Positions 6,613 to 13,709 are shown, counted from the stretch's first letter. The stretch: 24,763 nt of DNA from JBKHHU01 sp046539045 (GCA_046539045.1 JBKHHU010000027.1:1-24763), one strand, 5' to 3'. Notes: generated from the sequence alone by a model not told the origin. Numbers and translations: made by a program.

Positions 6613-7551
6613 ATGCTGATTTCCACGGATACAAACATTTACCGACTTCAGGTCGATTCCGCCGATGATCCTGTTCTGATGCACGAGGGGACCGAGCAGG
6701 TCGCTGCCGTGGCTGAGAGCCGACCTCTGTGCGCCTACGCGCTCTCTGAAGGGCGCCTGTGCCTCCAGCGGCCTGGAGGCGGGAACCACTCCGTGCGTCT
6801 GGGCCTGGAGGAGCCGATCGAGAGCCTGCTGGTGCTCCGGGCCGATCCGCTGGACCTGCTGATCGGCACGGAAGGGGCCCATCTTTTCCGCCTTGGCGAG
6901 GACGGTGTCGTCCGCCGCGTATCCGCCTTTGATGACCTCGACTGTCGCGAGAAGTGGCACACGCCCTGGGGCGGGCCGCCGGCAGTCCGCTCCATGGCCC
7001 CCAGTTCAGACGGCTACGTCTACGCGGACATCCACGTCGGGAGCATCATGCGATCTGCCGACGGCGGGTCCCAGTGGGAGCCGGTAACCCCGACGCTGCA
7101 CGAGGACGTGCACCAGGTCAACACCTGCCCCATCGCCCCGAACCGCGTCTATGCCAATACCGCCAACGGCGTGTACATCAGCGAGAACCACGGATCGAGC
7201 TGGCGCCACTGCCCCGAAGGCATCGGTGCCCGTTACGGCAGGGCCATCACCGCCAAACCCGACGAGCCGGACGTGATCCTGGCGACGGTAAGTGACGGAC
7301 CGCACGGGGACAACGTGCACGGGCAGTTGTACCGCTCGGCCGATGCGGGCATGAGCTGGGAGCAGGTCACCGACGGATTCCCCGACTCCACCGAGGATAA
7401 CATCAACACGCACCGCGTCGCGTTCGATCAGGCGGGAATCGCCTGGGCGACAGCGGGCAACAGGCTGTACCGAAGCGAAGACGCTCTGACGTTTACCTGC
7501 CGATGGGAGGCGCCGGAACCGATCGAGGCGATCTCCTGCTCGGCCATCTGA
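6613..7551 (+). CDS. Asp-box (BNR/sialidase-like) beta-propeller protein
   Basis: The 312-aa protein contains three Asp-box motifs of the S/T-x-D-x-G-x-x-W type: SADGGSQWEPV, SENHGSSWRHC and SADAGMSWEQV. They are spaced as in the beta-propellers of sialidases, VPS10-like proteins and the photosystem II factor HCF136. No signal peptide is seen, so it is probably cytoplasmic. The catalytic residues of true sialidases (Arg triad, Tyr) are not recognisable, so enzymatic activity is not claimed. The start is placed at 6613 because GGGAG lies 5 nt upstream. The in-frame ATG at 6577 has no well-placed SD. The next gene starts 21 nt after its stop, so the two are probably cotranscribed. Role unknown. 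Confidence 0.8.
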   Translation: MLISTDTNIYRLQVDSADDPVLMHEGTEQVAAVAESRPLCAYALSEGRLCLQRPGGGNHSVRLGLEEPIESLLVLRADPLDLLIGTEGAHLFRLGEDGVVRRVSAFDDLDCREKWHTPWGGPPAVRSMAPSSDGYVYADIHVGSIMRSADGGSQWEPVTPTLHEDVHQVNTCPIAPNRVYANTANGVYISENHGSSWRHCPEGIGARYGRAITAKPDEPDVILATVSDGPHGDNVHGQLYRSADAGMSWEQVTDGFPDSTEDNINTHRVAFDQAGIAWATAGNRLYRSEDALTFTCRWEAPEPIEAISCSAI

Positions 7552-7572
7552 GAAAGGTAGGACAGGACGAAC

Positions 7573-8601
7573 ATGAAAGCTGCCGCGATCGAAAAACACG
7601 GCGACATCGACGTCATCGAACTCAAGACCGTGGACGACCCGACCCCCGCCGCCGATGAAGTGGTGGTCGATATCCGCGCCGCCGCTCTGAACCACCTGGA
7701 TATCTGGGTGCGCAAAGGCGGCAGGATGGAGATCCCCTTCCCGCACGTGCTGGGTTCGGACGGGGCCGGCCGGATCACCGCGGTGGGCGAGAACGTCGAG
7801 AACCGGTCGGCGGGCGACGAAGTCATCATCAACGCCGCCCTCAGTTGCGACCGCTGCGAATTCTGCCGCCGCGGACAGCACAGCCTCTGCGAGAACTTCG
7901 GGCTCATCGGGTTCATGCGGTGGGGTACGTTCGCCGAGAAAGCCGCCGTCCCGGCCAGGAACGTCTTCCCCAAGCCCTGCCACCTGAACTGGGCAGAAGC
8001 AGCCGCTCTTCCCCTTGCCCACGTGACCGCCTGGCGAATGTTGATGACTCGCCTGAAAATCGGGCCGGAGCAGACGGTCCTGATCCACGGGATCGGAGGT
8101 GGGGTTGCCCTGGCGGGGCTGCAGATCGCCAAGGCTGCCGGTGCGCGGGTCATCGTGACCAGTTCGGACAACGAGAAGCTCGCCGCTGCCGAGGAGCGGG
8201 GAGCCGATTTCGGCATCAACTACACCAAGCAGGACATCGATGAGGCCGTCGGCGACTACACTGCCGGCAGGGGCGTCGACGCGATTCTCGACTCGGTCGG
8301 CAGCGCCACGTGGGAAACCAATTTCAAGGTCCTGCGCCGCGGGGGAGCGGTGGCCCACTGCGGAATCACCACCGGCGCCGAGGCGACCGTGAGCATACAG
8401 CAGCTTTACTGGAACCAGTTTACGGTCATGGGATCGACGATGGGCAGCGATGAAGACTTCCGGCAGATGATCTCCGCCGCGGAGAACAACGACATCAAAC
8501 CCGTAATCGATTCCACGTTCCCGCTGGAGAAAATCCGCGATGCGACGGCTAGAATGGAGCAAGGAAAGCAGTTCGGTAAAATCGTTCTCACCGTCGACTG
8601 A
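7573..8601 (+). CDS. Zinc-binding MDR-family oxidoreductase (alcohol dehydrogenase / quinone reductase-like)
   Basis: A 342-aa medium-chain dehydrogenase/reductase. The N-terminal GroES-like domain carries the structural-zinc lobe with C92, C95, C98 and C106 (CDRCEFCRRGQHSLC). The usual catalytic-zinc ligands are absent: residue 40 in LNHLD is Asn rather than Cys, and the normal GHE segment reads LGSDGAG. It therefore looks like a member with structural zinc only, mechanistically closer to quinone oxidoreductases. The NAD(P)-binding Rossmann motif is HGIGGGVALAGLQIAKAAGA, followed by VIVTSSD. The substrate cannot be predicted. SD AGGA with 5-nt spacing precedes the ATG. It is the second gene of a three-gene unit, with 21 nt to the gene before and 13 nt to the gene after. 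Confidence 0.9.
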   Translation: MKAAAIEKHGDIDVIELKTVDDPTPAADEVVVDIRAAALNHLDIWVRKGGRMEIPFPHVLGSDGAGRITAVGENVENRSAGDEVIINAALSCDRCEFCRRGQHSLCENFGLIGFMRWGTFAEKAAVPARNVFPKPCHLNWAEAAALPLAHVTAWRMLMTRLKIGPEQTVLIHGIGGGVALAGLQIAKAAGARVIVTSSDNEKLAAAEERGADFGINYTKQDIDEAVGDYTAGRGVDAILDSVGSATWETNFKVLRRGGAVAHCGITTGAEATVSIQQLYWNQFTVMGSTMGSDEDFRQMISAAENNDIKPVIDSTFPLEKIRDATARMEQGKQFGKIVLTVD

Positions 8602-8614
8602 AAGGAGCGGTTCC

Positions 8615-8809
8615 ATGCAGGAGAAATGTGAATCCTCCCAGGCGGACCAGAAGGAAAAGCGGACCTGCACCTGCAGTTACTGCGGGAAGACGTCCGAAGA
8701 TGAATACTCCTTGTGCGATCCGCAATTTCGGGACCAGAGGTACGGATGCGGGATTTGTGGAAGAAGTTCGGTGGTTCCGGACCGCCTCTGCCGCCCCCGT
8801 ATGCTATAA
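8615..8809 (+). CDS. 64-aa cysteine-rich zinc-ribbon-like protein
   Basis: A small protein with eight Cys (5, 18, 20, 23, 34, 45, 48, 59), arranged as CTCSYCGK, then SLC, then CGICGRS, then RLC. This suggests one treble-clef or zinc-ribbon site built from the CxxC pairs at 20/23 and 45/48. The first 16 residues are charged and probably disordered. A strong SD (AAAGGAG, 8601-8607) sits 7 nt before the ATG, and the gene follows the oxidoreductase by 13 nt, so it is very likely translated from the same mRNA. The TAA stop lies inside the -10 box of the following RNA promoter (8805-8810). Possible roles are a metal-binding partner of the oxidoreductase or a small nucleic-acid-binding protein. Both are inference; no family is recognised. 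Confidence 0.65.
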   Translation: MQEKCESSQADQKEKRTCTCSYCGKTSEDEYSLCDPQFRDQRYGCGICGRSSVVPDRLCRPRML

Positions 8810-8810
8810 T
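8802..8810 (+). promoter_or_regulatory. Extended -10 promoter of the structured RNA
   Basis: TGCTATAAT is a perfect consensus -10 with the TGn extension. No good -35 is seen at 16-18 nt, which is compatible with an extended -10. The predicted start is near 8817. The box overlaps the stop codon of the zinc-ribbon gene. Confidence 0.65.
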
Positions 8811-8816
8811 GACAGT

Positions 8817-9009
8817 AGATCGGACGCCTTCGCGGCGGCCGACGCAGAGCGGAACTGAAGTCAGTTTCCCCTCGAGAAGACGCACAATAGCTTGAGCGGT
8901 CTTGCACGTAAAATGCAACCATAAGTCGGGACGATCCGACTACGCATCGCATACCGATCCGTCTCAAGATTGCCCGTCTTCTCGGCCGACGGCTCGTTCC
9001 GCTCTTTTT
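8817..9009 (+). ncRNA. Structured noncoding RNA with 6S-like fold
   Basis: No reading frame fits here, yet the sequence folds into a long rod by nested perfect helices: 8846-8855 with 8996-9005 (10 bp); 8873-8882 with 8975-8984 (10 bp); 8885-8888 with 8969-8972 (4 bp); 8891-8896 with 8963-8968 (6 bp); 8897-8900 with 8953-8956 (4 bp). At the tip are hairpins 8902-8918 (TTGCA/TGCAA) and 8924-8941 (AGTCGG/CCGACT). Between the first two helices is a large internal loop of 17 nt (5') and 11 nt (3'). The 3' strand can form a GCC-GAC-GGC mini-hairpin. A T-run (9005-9009) follows the closing helix. Closing stem, central bubble and long bulged distal stem are the architecture of 6S RNA, the RNA-polymerase-binding regulator. 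The 5' bubble strand (CAGTTTCCCCTCGAG) resembles the E. coli 6S segment CAGUCCCCUGAG as I recall it. The two-hairpin tip is not typical. Alternatives are another novel RNA or a leader of the kinase gene. Confidence 0.6.
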
Positions 9010-9026
9010 ATGCGCACGTCCTCTCG

Positions 9027-9055
9027 TTGCACCGGCAGGTGCGGGCAGATAGACT
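9027..9055 (+). promoter_or_regulatory. Possible promoter of the sugar kinase gene
   Basis: TTGCAC (9027-9032), a 17-nt spacer and TAGACT (9050-9055) form a moderate match. The predicted start near 9062 leaves a leader of about 27 nt. It lies just after the T-run that ends the structured RNA, which would make RNA and kinase separate units. Confidence 0.35.
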
Positions 9056-9088
9056 TACCACACATCGAGTCCTGATTGGGAGAATCTC

Positions 9089-10072
9089 ATGCCGAACGTC
9101 ATCTGCCTGGGCGAATTGCTCATCGACTTCTGTGCTGCGGAGATGGACACCGGACTCGCCGGCGCGACCCGGTTCACCAAGGCTGCCGGCGGGGCCCCGG
9201 CCAACGTAGCCGTCGGCGTGCGGAGGCTCGGGGAGAGCTGCGGGTTCATCGGGGCCGTGGGCAACGACCCCTTCGGGCACTTCCTCCGCTCTACAGTGCA
9301 GGCTGAGGACGTCGACACCTCGCAGATGGTCCTGATCGACGACATCCGCACGAGCCTGGCGTTCATCGCCGCCCGTTCCGACGGAATGAAGGACATCACG
9401 TTCTACCGCAACCCCGGGGCAGACATGCTTCTCTCCGCCGAGCACCTCGACGCGGACTACCTCCGCTCGGCGGAGGCGTTCCACTTCGGGTCGATCAGCC
9501 GCATCGACGAACTGCCCCGCGAAGCCACCGATACCGCCCGCCGCATCGCCGAGAACAACGGGGCGATGATCAGCTACGACCCGAACTGGAGGCCGACGCT
9601 CTGGGGCGACCGCACCGCCGCCCGCCGGCACATACTCGAGGCCTTCGACTGTGCTCACATCGCCAAGGTCAGCGACGAGGAGTGGGAGTTCATCACCGGC
9701 AGCGGCGAGTTCGACACCGGGGCCCGGAAGCTGCTGGATTTCGGCGTGCACCTGGTCGTCCGCTCCGAGGGCCCTGCCGGGGCGAGCTTCGCCACGCCAA
9801 AAACGACCGGCCACGTGGATGGATTCGAGGTCGGCTGCATCGAGCCGACCGGCGCCGGCGACGGAGCCATGGCTGCGTTGATCGTCGAACTGCTCAAACA
9901 CTGGCGAACCGGCATCACCCCCGCCGACCTGGATAACCGCGAACTGACCCGCATCCTCCGCCAAGCCAACGCCGTCGGAGCCCTCGCCTGCAAAAAAACC
10001 GGCGCCATCCCCTCCCTGCCCACACTGGAAGAGGTGGAGAAGTTTCAGCGGGAAGTAGCAGGTAAGGGATAG
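9089..10072 (+). CDS. PfkB-family carbohydrate kinase (fructokinase-like)
   Basis: Transfers phosphate from ATP to a sugar, most likely fructose or a related ketose or keto-acid. The 327-aa length is normal for the ribokinase/PfkB family. The N-terminal signature is CLGELLIDF (6-14) followed by GGAPANVAVGVRRLG (34-48), with the substrate-contact GG and N39. The C-terminal signature EPTGAGDGAMAALI contains the anion hole GAGD with catalytic base D258. NWRPTLWGD and AKVSDEEWEF match fructokinase-type members, which is why fructose is favoured over ribose. Sugar specificity is not certain. The start at 9089 has GGGAGA 5 nt upstream. There is no other sugar gene next to it. Confidence 0.9.
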   Translation: MPNVICLGELLIDFCAAEMDTGLAGATRFTKAAGGAPANVAVGVRRLGESCGFIGAVGNDPFGHFLRSTVQAEDVDTSQMVLIDDIRTSLAFIAARSDGMKDITFYRNPGADMLLSAEHLDADYLRSAEAFHFGSISRIDELPREATDTARRIAENNGAMISYDPNWRPTLWGDRTAARRHILEAFDCAHIAKVSDEEWEFITGSGEFDTGARKLLDFGVHLVVRSEGPAGASFATPKTTGHVDGFEVGCIEPTGAGDGAMAALIVELLKHWRTGITPADLDNRELTRILRQANAVGALACKKTGAIPSLPTLEEVEKFQREVAGKG

Positions 10073-10124
10073 CAGGCACACCTAAGGTGGCACTCATTTG
10101 ATGAGCCGCCAAGAAGGGAAGACC

Positions 10125-10841
10125 ATGAGAAAAAGAAACTCCATTCAACTGCATGAACTGGCGGTCTCGTGTTACCTGTACGATACGTTCACAGATTATG
10201 ACTCATCACTGGCGTCCTTCCGGACCTGTACGGGCAACGATCTTGATTTGTCAGAGGGGGCACACCTGGAAGCCCTTTTGCTTTGGCTGAACCGATGGGG
10301 TTGCCGACAATTCATGAAGTCATCGCGCTCGGTCGCCAGCAATGAAATAAAGGACTGGTACTGCTCAAGCAGACATAAGCTACCGGGAAAGCATCAGCCC
10401 CTTCTAGACCTCTCCCCTAGTGAACAACAACGGGCCATGGATGCCTACGAGGACCTGCGACAAAGGGTGATCGGGACAAGAAGAACCGGCCGTGACGTGA
10501 GGGTAGGGCCCACCGGAGCATCCAAGATACTGTTCGCACTGCGTCCACAAGCTTTCGTCCCTTGGGATGGCCCAGTCCGAAAGGCATTCAAAGCCGATGG
10601 ATGCTGGTCCTCCTATAGCTCGTACCTGGATACGGTGCGAGCACAGTTGCAGAATCTCTCTCAGCAGTGCTCAAAGGCAGGGTTTGCGCTAAGTGAACTT
10701 CCAAGGCGGATAAACCGACCCCATTCCGCATTGCCAAAACTTATAGATGAGCATTTCTGGGTCACATTGACGAAGAGAGCCAGATTACCTGGGCTCAATG
10801 ACCTAAGAACGTGGCATGACTGGAGCATCAACCAAAGCTAA
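10125..10841 (+). CDS. Uncharacterised protein, probably acquired
   Basis: The 238-aa product (from the ATG at 10125, preceded by AAGGGA with 5-nt spacing) is soluble, basic and mostly helical, with no signal peptide or membrane segment. Two motifs stand out: LLLWLNRWGCRQF near residue 55 and GPTGASKILFALRPQAFVPWDGPVRKAF in the middle. Both look like conserved family signatures, but I do not recognise a characterised family. The gene is visibly richer in A/T and uses A/T-ending codons more than the flanking genes, which suggests recent transfer. It stands alone: the kinase upstream and the convergent amidohydrolase are unrelated. An alternative start is the ATG at 10101, with AAGGTGG about 10 nt upstream. 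A role in defence is only a guess from its orphan, acquired look. Confidence 0.75.
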   Translation: MRKRNSIQLHELAVSCYLYDTFTDYDSSLASFRTCTGNDLDLSEGAHLEALLLWLNRWGCRQFMKSSRSVASNEIKDWYCSSRHKLPGKHQPLLDLSPSEQQRAMDAYEDLRQRVIGTRRTGRDVRVGPTGASKILFALRPQAFVPWDGPVRKAFKADGCWSSYSSYLDTVRAQLQNLSQQCSKAGFALSELPRRINRPHSALPKLIDEHFWVTLTKRARLPGLNDLRTWHDWSINQS

Positions 10842-10872
10842 AGTTGTTTTTGTCGAGCTAAAGAGGGTTCAG

Positions 10873-12135
10873 CTATCCGCCTTCGCCGATCGGCACCGTT
10901 CCCCCCGCGATGGTTACCTGCTGGACGTTTGTTGGGGCGGTTAGGATGGCTTCGAGGGGGTCGGCGAGGTCGGAGTCGGTGGTGACGGTGAAGAAGTCGG
11001 CGGTCTTGCCGGGTTCGAGTGAACCCAGCCGGTCGTCCATGCCGAGGGCCCGGGCGCCGTTGAGCGTGGCCATGCGGAGGATAGTGTCGTTGTCGACCTG
11101 GGCGTCGCGCCGGATGCGGCGCATCTCCTGCAGCACGTCCAGCGAGTCGTTGCAGGCCAGCGAGTCGGTTCCGAGCGCGACGTTGATCCCCCTTCGCAGC
11201 ATCTCCGGGTAGCGGTGGCCCGACCGGCCGAAGTACGCCGCTGCCCCCGGCGAGTACACCACCGACGCCCGCGACGTCTGCAGGATCGCCAGCTCGTCGT
11301 CGCCGATGTAATTCACGCCGAACAGCAGGCTCCGCCGGTCCAGCATGCCCACCCGCCGGGCGAACTCCACCGGCTTGCAGCCGTGAACGTCCACGCTCAT
11401 GTCGATCATCCCCAGGCGGGCGAGAAACTCGAAGAACTTGCCCGATCCACGGGTGAGGAACTGCCGCTCGGCTTCGGTCTCGGCCAGGCGCGTGGCCACG
11501 GGCCAGTTGCGTTTGTGGGCCGCGGCGATGCACTTGATGTACACCGATTCGGCGGTGGCGTACGGCGAGTGCGGGCTGATACCGAAACCCAAACGCTCGT
11601 CCTCCTTGCAGCCGCGTATGGTCTTACCGACGGCGGACATGGCGTCCTTGGCCCTCGGGCCGATGCCGACGATTTCCGAGAGGCAGATCTTCCGAAGCGG
11701 GAAATCCTGCAGCACCGCCCAGGCGTTGTTCCCGGAGCTGACGTCGACGAGGCAGGTCGTGCCGGCAGCCAGCGCCTCGGCCGCCCCTGCCTGCACGGCG
11801 GCCCGTTGCTGGTCTTCGTCCTGCGGCCGCTTGCGGATGATGCCGTAAAGCCACTGCGTAATCGGCCGGCCGGGGGAGATCTTCCCTCGCATGTGGGTCA
11901 GTTCGAGATGGACATGGGCGTTGATGAGCCCGGGCAGCAGGATGACCTCGCCCAGTTCACGATGGTTCGGTGTGGGCGGAACCTGGCGGACGGTTCCCAC
12001 CGCCTCGACCAGCGGCCCGTTGCCCCGCAGAATGCCGTTGCGGAGCCGCCTGCCGTCGCCGGGGAGTATCCAGTCGGCAGAGACGCTCCATGGCCTGTCG
12101 AAACCTGACTCCTGTTTTGCCTGACGCCGTGCCAT
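10873..12135 (-). CDS. Amidohydrolase-superfamily protein lacking key catalytic His residues
   Basis: The 420-aa protein belongs with the MTA/SAH deaminase, SsnA and aminodeoxyfutalosine deaminase branch. It has the N-terminal beta-sandwich, LPGLINAHVHLE with the first metal HxH, SPHSPYATAESV, VNVALGTDSLACNDSLD-type strand 8 with the metal Asp, and the C-terminal GSLEPGKTADFFTV. Two positions normally occupied by His are changed: strand 5, usually HLAET, reads RLAET (codon CGC), and strand 6, usually L-x-H-C-N-Y, reads LFGVNY. The usual CPRSHAYF is SPGAAAYF. Normal catalysis is therefore doubtful. AGGAGG lies 13 nt before the chosen ATG; a better-spaced ATGATG is in another frame. It lies 78 nt downstream of the MTAP-like gene on the same strand, so the two probably form an operon. 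Confidence 0.88.
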   Translation of the reverse strand: MARRQAKQESGFDRPWSVSADWILPGDGRRLRNGILRGNGPLVEAVGTVRQVPPTPNHRELGEVILLPGLINAHVHLELTHMRGKISPGRPITQWLYGIIRKRPQDEDQQRAAVQAGAAEALAAGTTCLVDVSSGNNAWAVLQDFPLRKICLSEIVGIGPRAKDAMSAVGKTIRGCKEDERLGFGISPHSPYATAESVYIKCIAAAHKRNWPVATRLAETEAERQFLTRGSGKFFEFLARLGMIDMSVDVHGCKPVEFARRVGMLDRRSLLFGVNYIGDDELAILQTSRASVVYSPGAAAYFGRSGHRYPEMLRRGINVALGTDSLACNDSLDVLQEMRRIRRDAQVDNDTILRMATLNGARALGMDDRLGSLEPGKTADFFTVTTDSDLADPLEAILTAPTNVQQVTIAGGTVPIGEGG

Positions 12136-12213
12136 GTACCGCCATCATCCTCCTGAAACCCGGCTATCCGTCCCGCGACGATGTAACTGCAACGTCCGCG
12201 GCGGCCGAACGTG

Positions 12214-13098
12214 TCACGGATTCCCGAACCACTCGTGCCAATCGTGCGGAAGATTGTACTTCTTCACATTGTGGTTCATGCTCCGGGCGCACTCGCACGG
12301 CCGGCCCTGCTCGTCCAGATCCGCGAGGACCTCGGATACCCGGGCCATGACGTCGCACATCGACTTGAGCGTCATATCGAGCCGGCGGCCGTTGCTCTCG
12401 CTCGTGGTCGCACCGAACAGATCGTGCGGAGCAAACGGGCGGTGCCTGCTGCCCGTTTCGGCGTAATCCACCACGTACGCCAGGCCCGCGTAGCACAGCT
12501 GCAGCTCGCGGGCGAGAAACACTTCGGGCGCGAAACAGTGCGTCAGCACGTCCACACCAAGATTGCCGAACATGCGCGCCTCCGCGGGCGTTTCCAGGCG
12601 CGGCCCCTCGGTAACCGCAGCCGTGCCGTCCGGGCGGTGGTTCAGCTTCCGATCGCCCAGAACATCCAGCAGAAGCTCCCGCAGGTGCACACAGAAGACC
12701 GGGAACTGTCGAAGGTACCCCAGCGTCGAGTTCTCAAAGAACGTATTCTCCCGCCGGTGCGTGAAGTCCAGCAGGTCGTGAAGGACCAGCAACTGCCCCA
12801 CATTAAGGTTGTGACGGATCGCTCCGCAGGCGCCCCAGCCCACGACGCATCGGACGCCGAGATCCTTCAGTGCGTACAGGTTCGCGCGATAGGGAATGGC
12901 CTGTGGCGGGAGCTTGGAAAGGCCCGGCTGGTACCGCTGCAGAACATAGAACGGTGCGCCGTGGTCGGTAACGTGGAAGATCTCGCCGCTCTGTCCGAAG
13001 GGCGTGTCCCGTCGGCCGAGGGGCCGGCCGACAAAATCTCCGCAGGCGAACTGGCGATGGATCTCTTCTCCGGCGATGCAACCGACCGTCGCAGCCAT
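12214..13098 (-). CDS. MTAP/purine nucleoside phosphorylase-like protein, diverged active site
   Basis: The 294-aa protein aligns along its length with 5'-methylthioadenosine phosphorylases: PFG near residue 35, YRANLYALKDLGV, GACGAI, the long TEGPRLETPAEARMFGNLGVDVL block, APEVFLARELQLCYAGLAYVVDY. MTAPs cleave MTA with phosphate to adenine and methylthioribose-1-phosphate. Several phosphate-site residues of human MTAP are altered here: T18 to Glu (CIAGEEI), H61 to Tyr (LQRYQ), T93 to Gly, T197 to Cys (THCFAPE). The base-contact pair D220/D222 is Asp/Ala (VDYAE). It may use another nucleoside or act as a hydrolase; this is inference. AGGGAG 7 nt upstream supports the start. It is the first gene of the pair with the amidohydrolase. 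Confidence 0.85.
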   Translation of the reverse strand: MAATVGCIAGEEIHRQFACGDFVGRPLGRRDTPFGQSGEIFHVTDHGAPFYVLQRYQPGLSKLPPQAIPYRANLYALKDLGVRCVVGWGACGAIRHNLNVGQLLVLHDLLDFTHRRENTFFENSTLGYLRQFPVFCVHLRELLLDVLGDRKLNHRPDGTAAVTEGPRLETPAEARMFGNLGVDVLTHCFAPEVFLARELQLCYAGLAYVVDYAETGSRHRPFAPHDLFGATTSESNGRRLDMTLKSMCDVMARVSEVLADLDEQGRPCECARSMNHNVKKYNLPHDWHEWFGNP

Positions 13099-13176
13099 GG
13101 GCGAACTCCCTTCGCAAAGATATGACCGAAGTGCCGACGGTACCGACCGCCGCAGTCATGGCGCCTTGCCGGTGCG

Positions 13177-13205
13177 ATTATGACCGCAGGCAGGCCGATC
13201 TTCAA
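13177..13205 (-). promoter_or_regulatory. Probable promoter of the MTAP-like/amidohydrolase pair
   Basis: On the minus strand TTGAAG (13205-13200), a 17-nt spacer and CATAAT (13182-13177) form a good pair. The predicted start near 13170 gives a leader of about 72 nt. Confidence 0.5.
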
Positions 13206-13268
13206 GGACGCCGCGCGCAGAACTTCCCTCGGGGCAGATCACGGAGGTGTGCGAGTCGGGGAAGTGGT

Positions 13269-13649
13269 TCAGAATTCGTAACGCGGCTGACCCGCGACGT
13301 CCACAGCGTAAAACTGACCGGGTACGAGGCGGACCTTGTTGATCGCGCCGGGGAAATTCTCCTGCAGTTGGGCTTTGAGCCCCCCATTGAGGAGCATCTG
13401 CAGCTTGAACCGGTGCGGCGCCGAATCGACCATCACCGTCAGCGTCCCGCGGCTGAACGTTTCAAGGGCGGTGTGCTCACGGATGTCCTCGGGGATGACG
13501 GCGTCCCATGCCTCAGCCAGCTTGCTTAGTTGGCGCACGCGCTTCTCGAGCGTGTGCTTCATGAACATGGCCACGGGCTGGCCGATGCTGGTCAGAGGGG
13601 TATCGAAGCGTCGTTGTTGGAAGACGGTGTGCAGTTGTGCGTCGTCCAT
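13269..13649 (-). CDS. DUF721 / DciA-like protein
   Basis: The 126-aa product matches DUF721: WDAVIPEDIREHTALETFSRGTLTVMVDSAPHRFKLQML, then a KAQLQENFP-type helix and KVRLVPG. DciA members help load the replicative helicase DnaB in bacteria without DnaC, so a replication role is likely from the family and from the neighbouring dnaN. The start at 13649 is chosen because GGGAG lies 7 nt upstream and the protein then begins at the usual place; an in-frame start at 13769 would add 40 non-conserved residues. It is separated from dnaN by a terminator and has its own leader, which contains a GATCGC/GCGATC hairpin (13694-13709). No recF or gyrB lies between, unlike the common dnaA-dnaN-recF order. 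Confidence 0.8.
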   Translation of the reverse strand: MDDAQLHTVFQQRRFDTPLTSIGQPVAMFMKHTLEKRVRQLSKLAEAWDAVIPEDIREHTALETFSRGTLTVMVDSAPHRFKLQMLLNGGLKAQLQENFPGAINKVRLVPGQFYAVDVAGQPRYEF

Positions 13650-13693
13650 GACGGTGCTCCCGGGAATTCCGTTTCCTTGAATCTCTCGCGGTT

Positions 13694-13709
13694 GATCGCT
13701 TCGGCGATC
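13694..13709 (-). promoter_or_regulatory. Leader hairpin upstream of the DciA-like gene
   Basis: GATCGC (13694-13699) pairs with GCGATC (13704-13709) around a 4-nt loop (UUCG on the plus strand, CGAA on the minus strand). It lies 45 nt upstream of the start codon in the presumed 5' leader. No T-run follows. Confidence 0.35.

Noticed and set aside
6341..6619. 92-codon frame
   Set aside because: No SD, low-complexity translation, overlaps the start of the propeller gene in another frame.
10842..10872. Direct repeat AGCTAAAG with a T-run between convergent genes
   Set aside because: Too short and without a stable stem to call a terminator.
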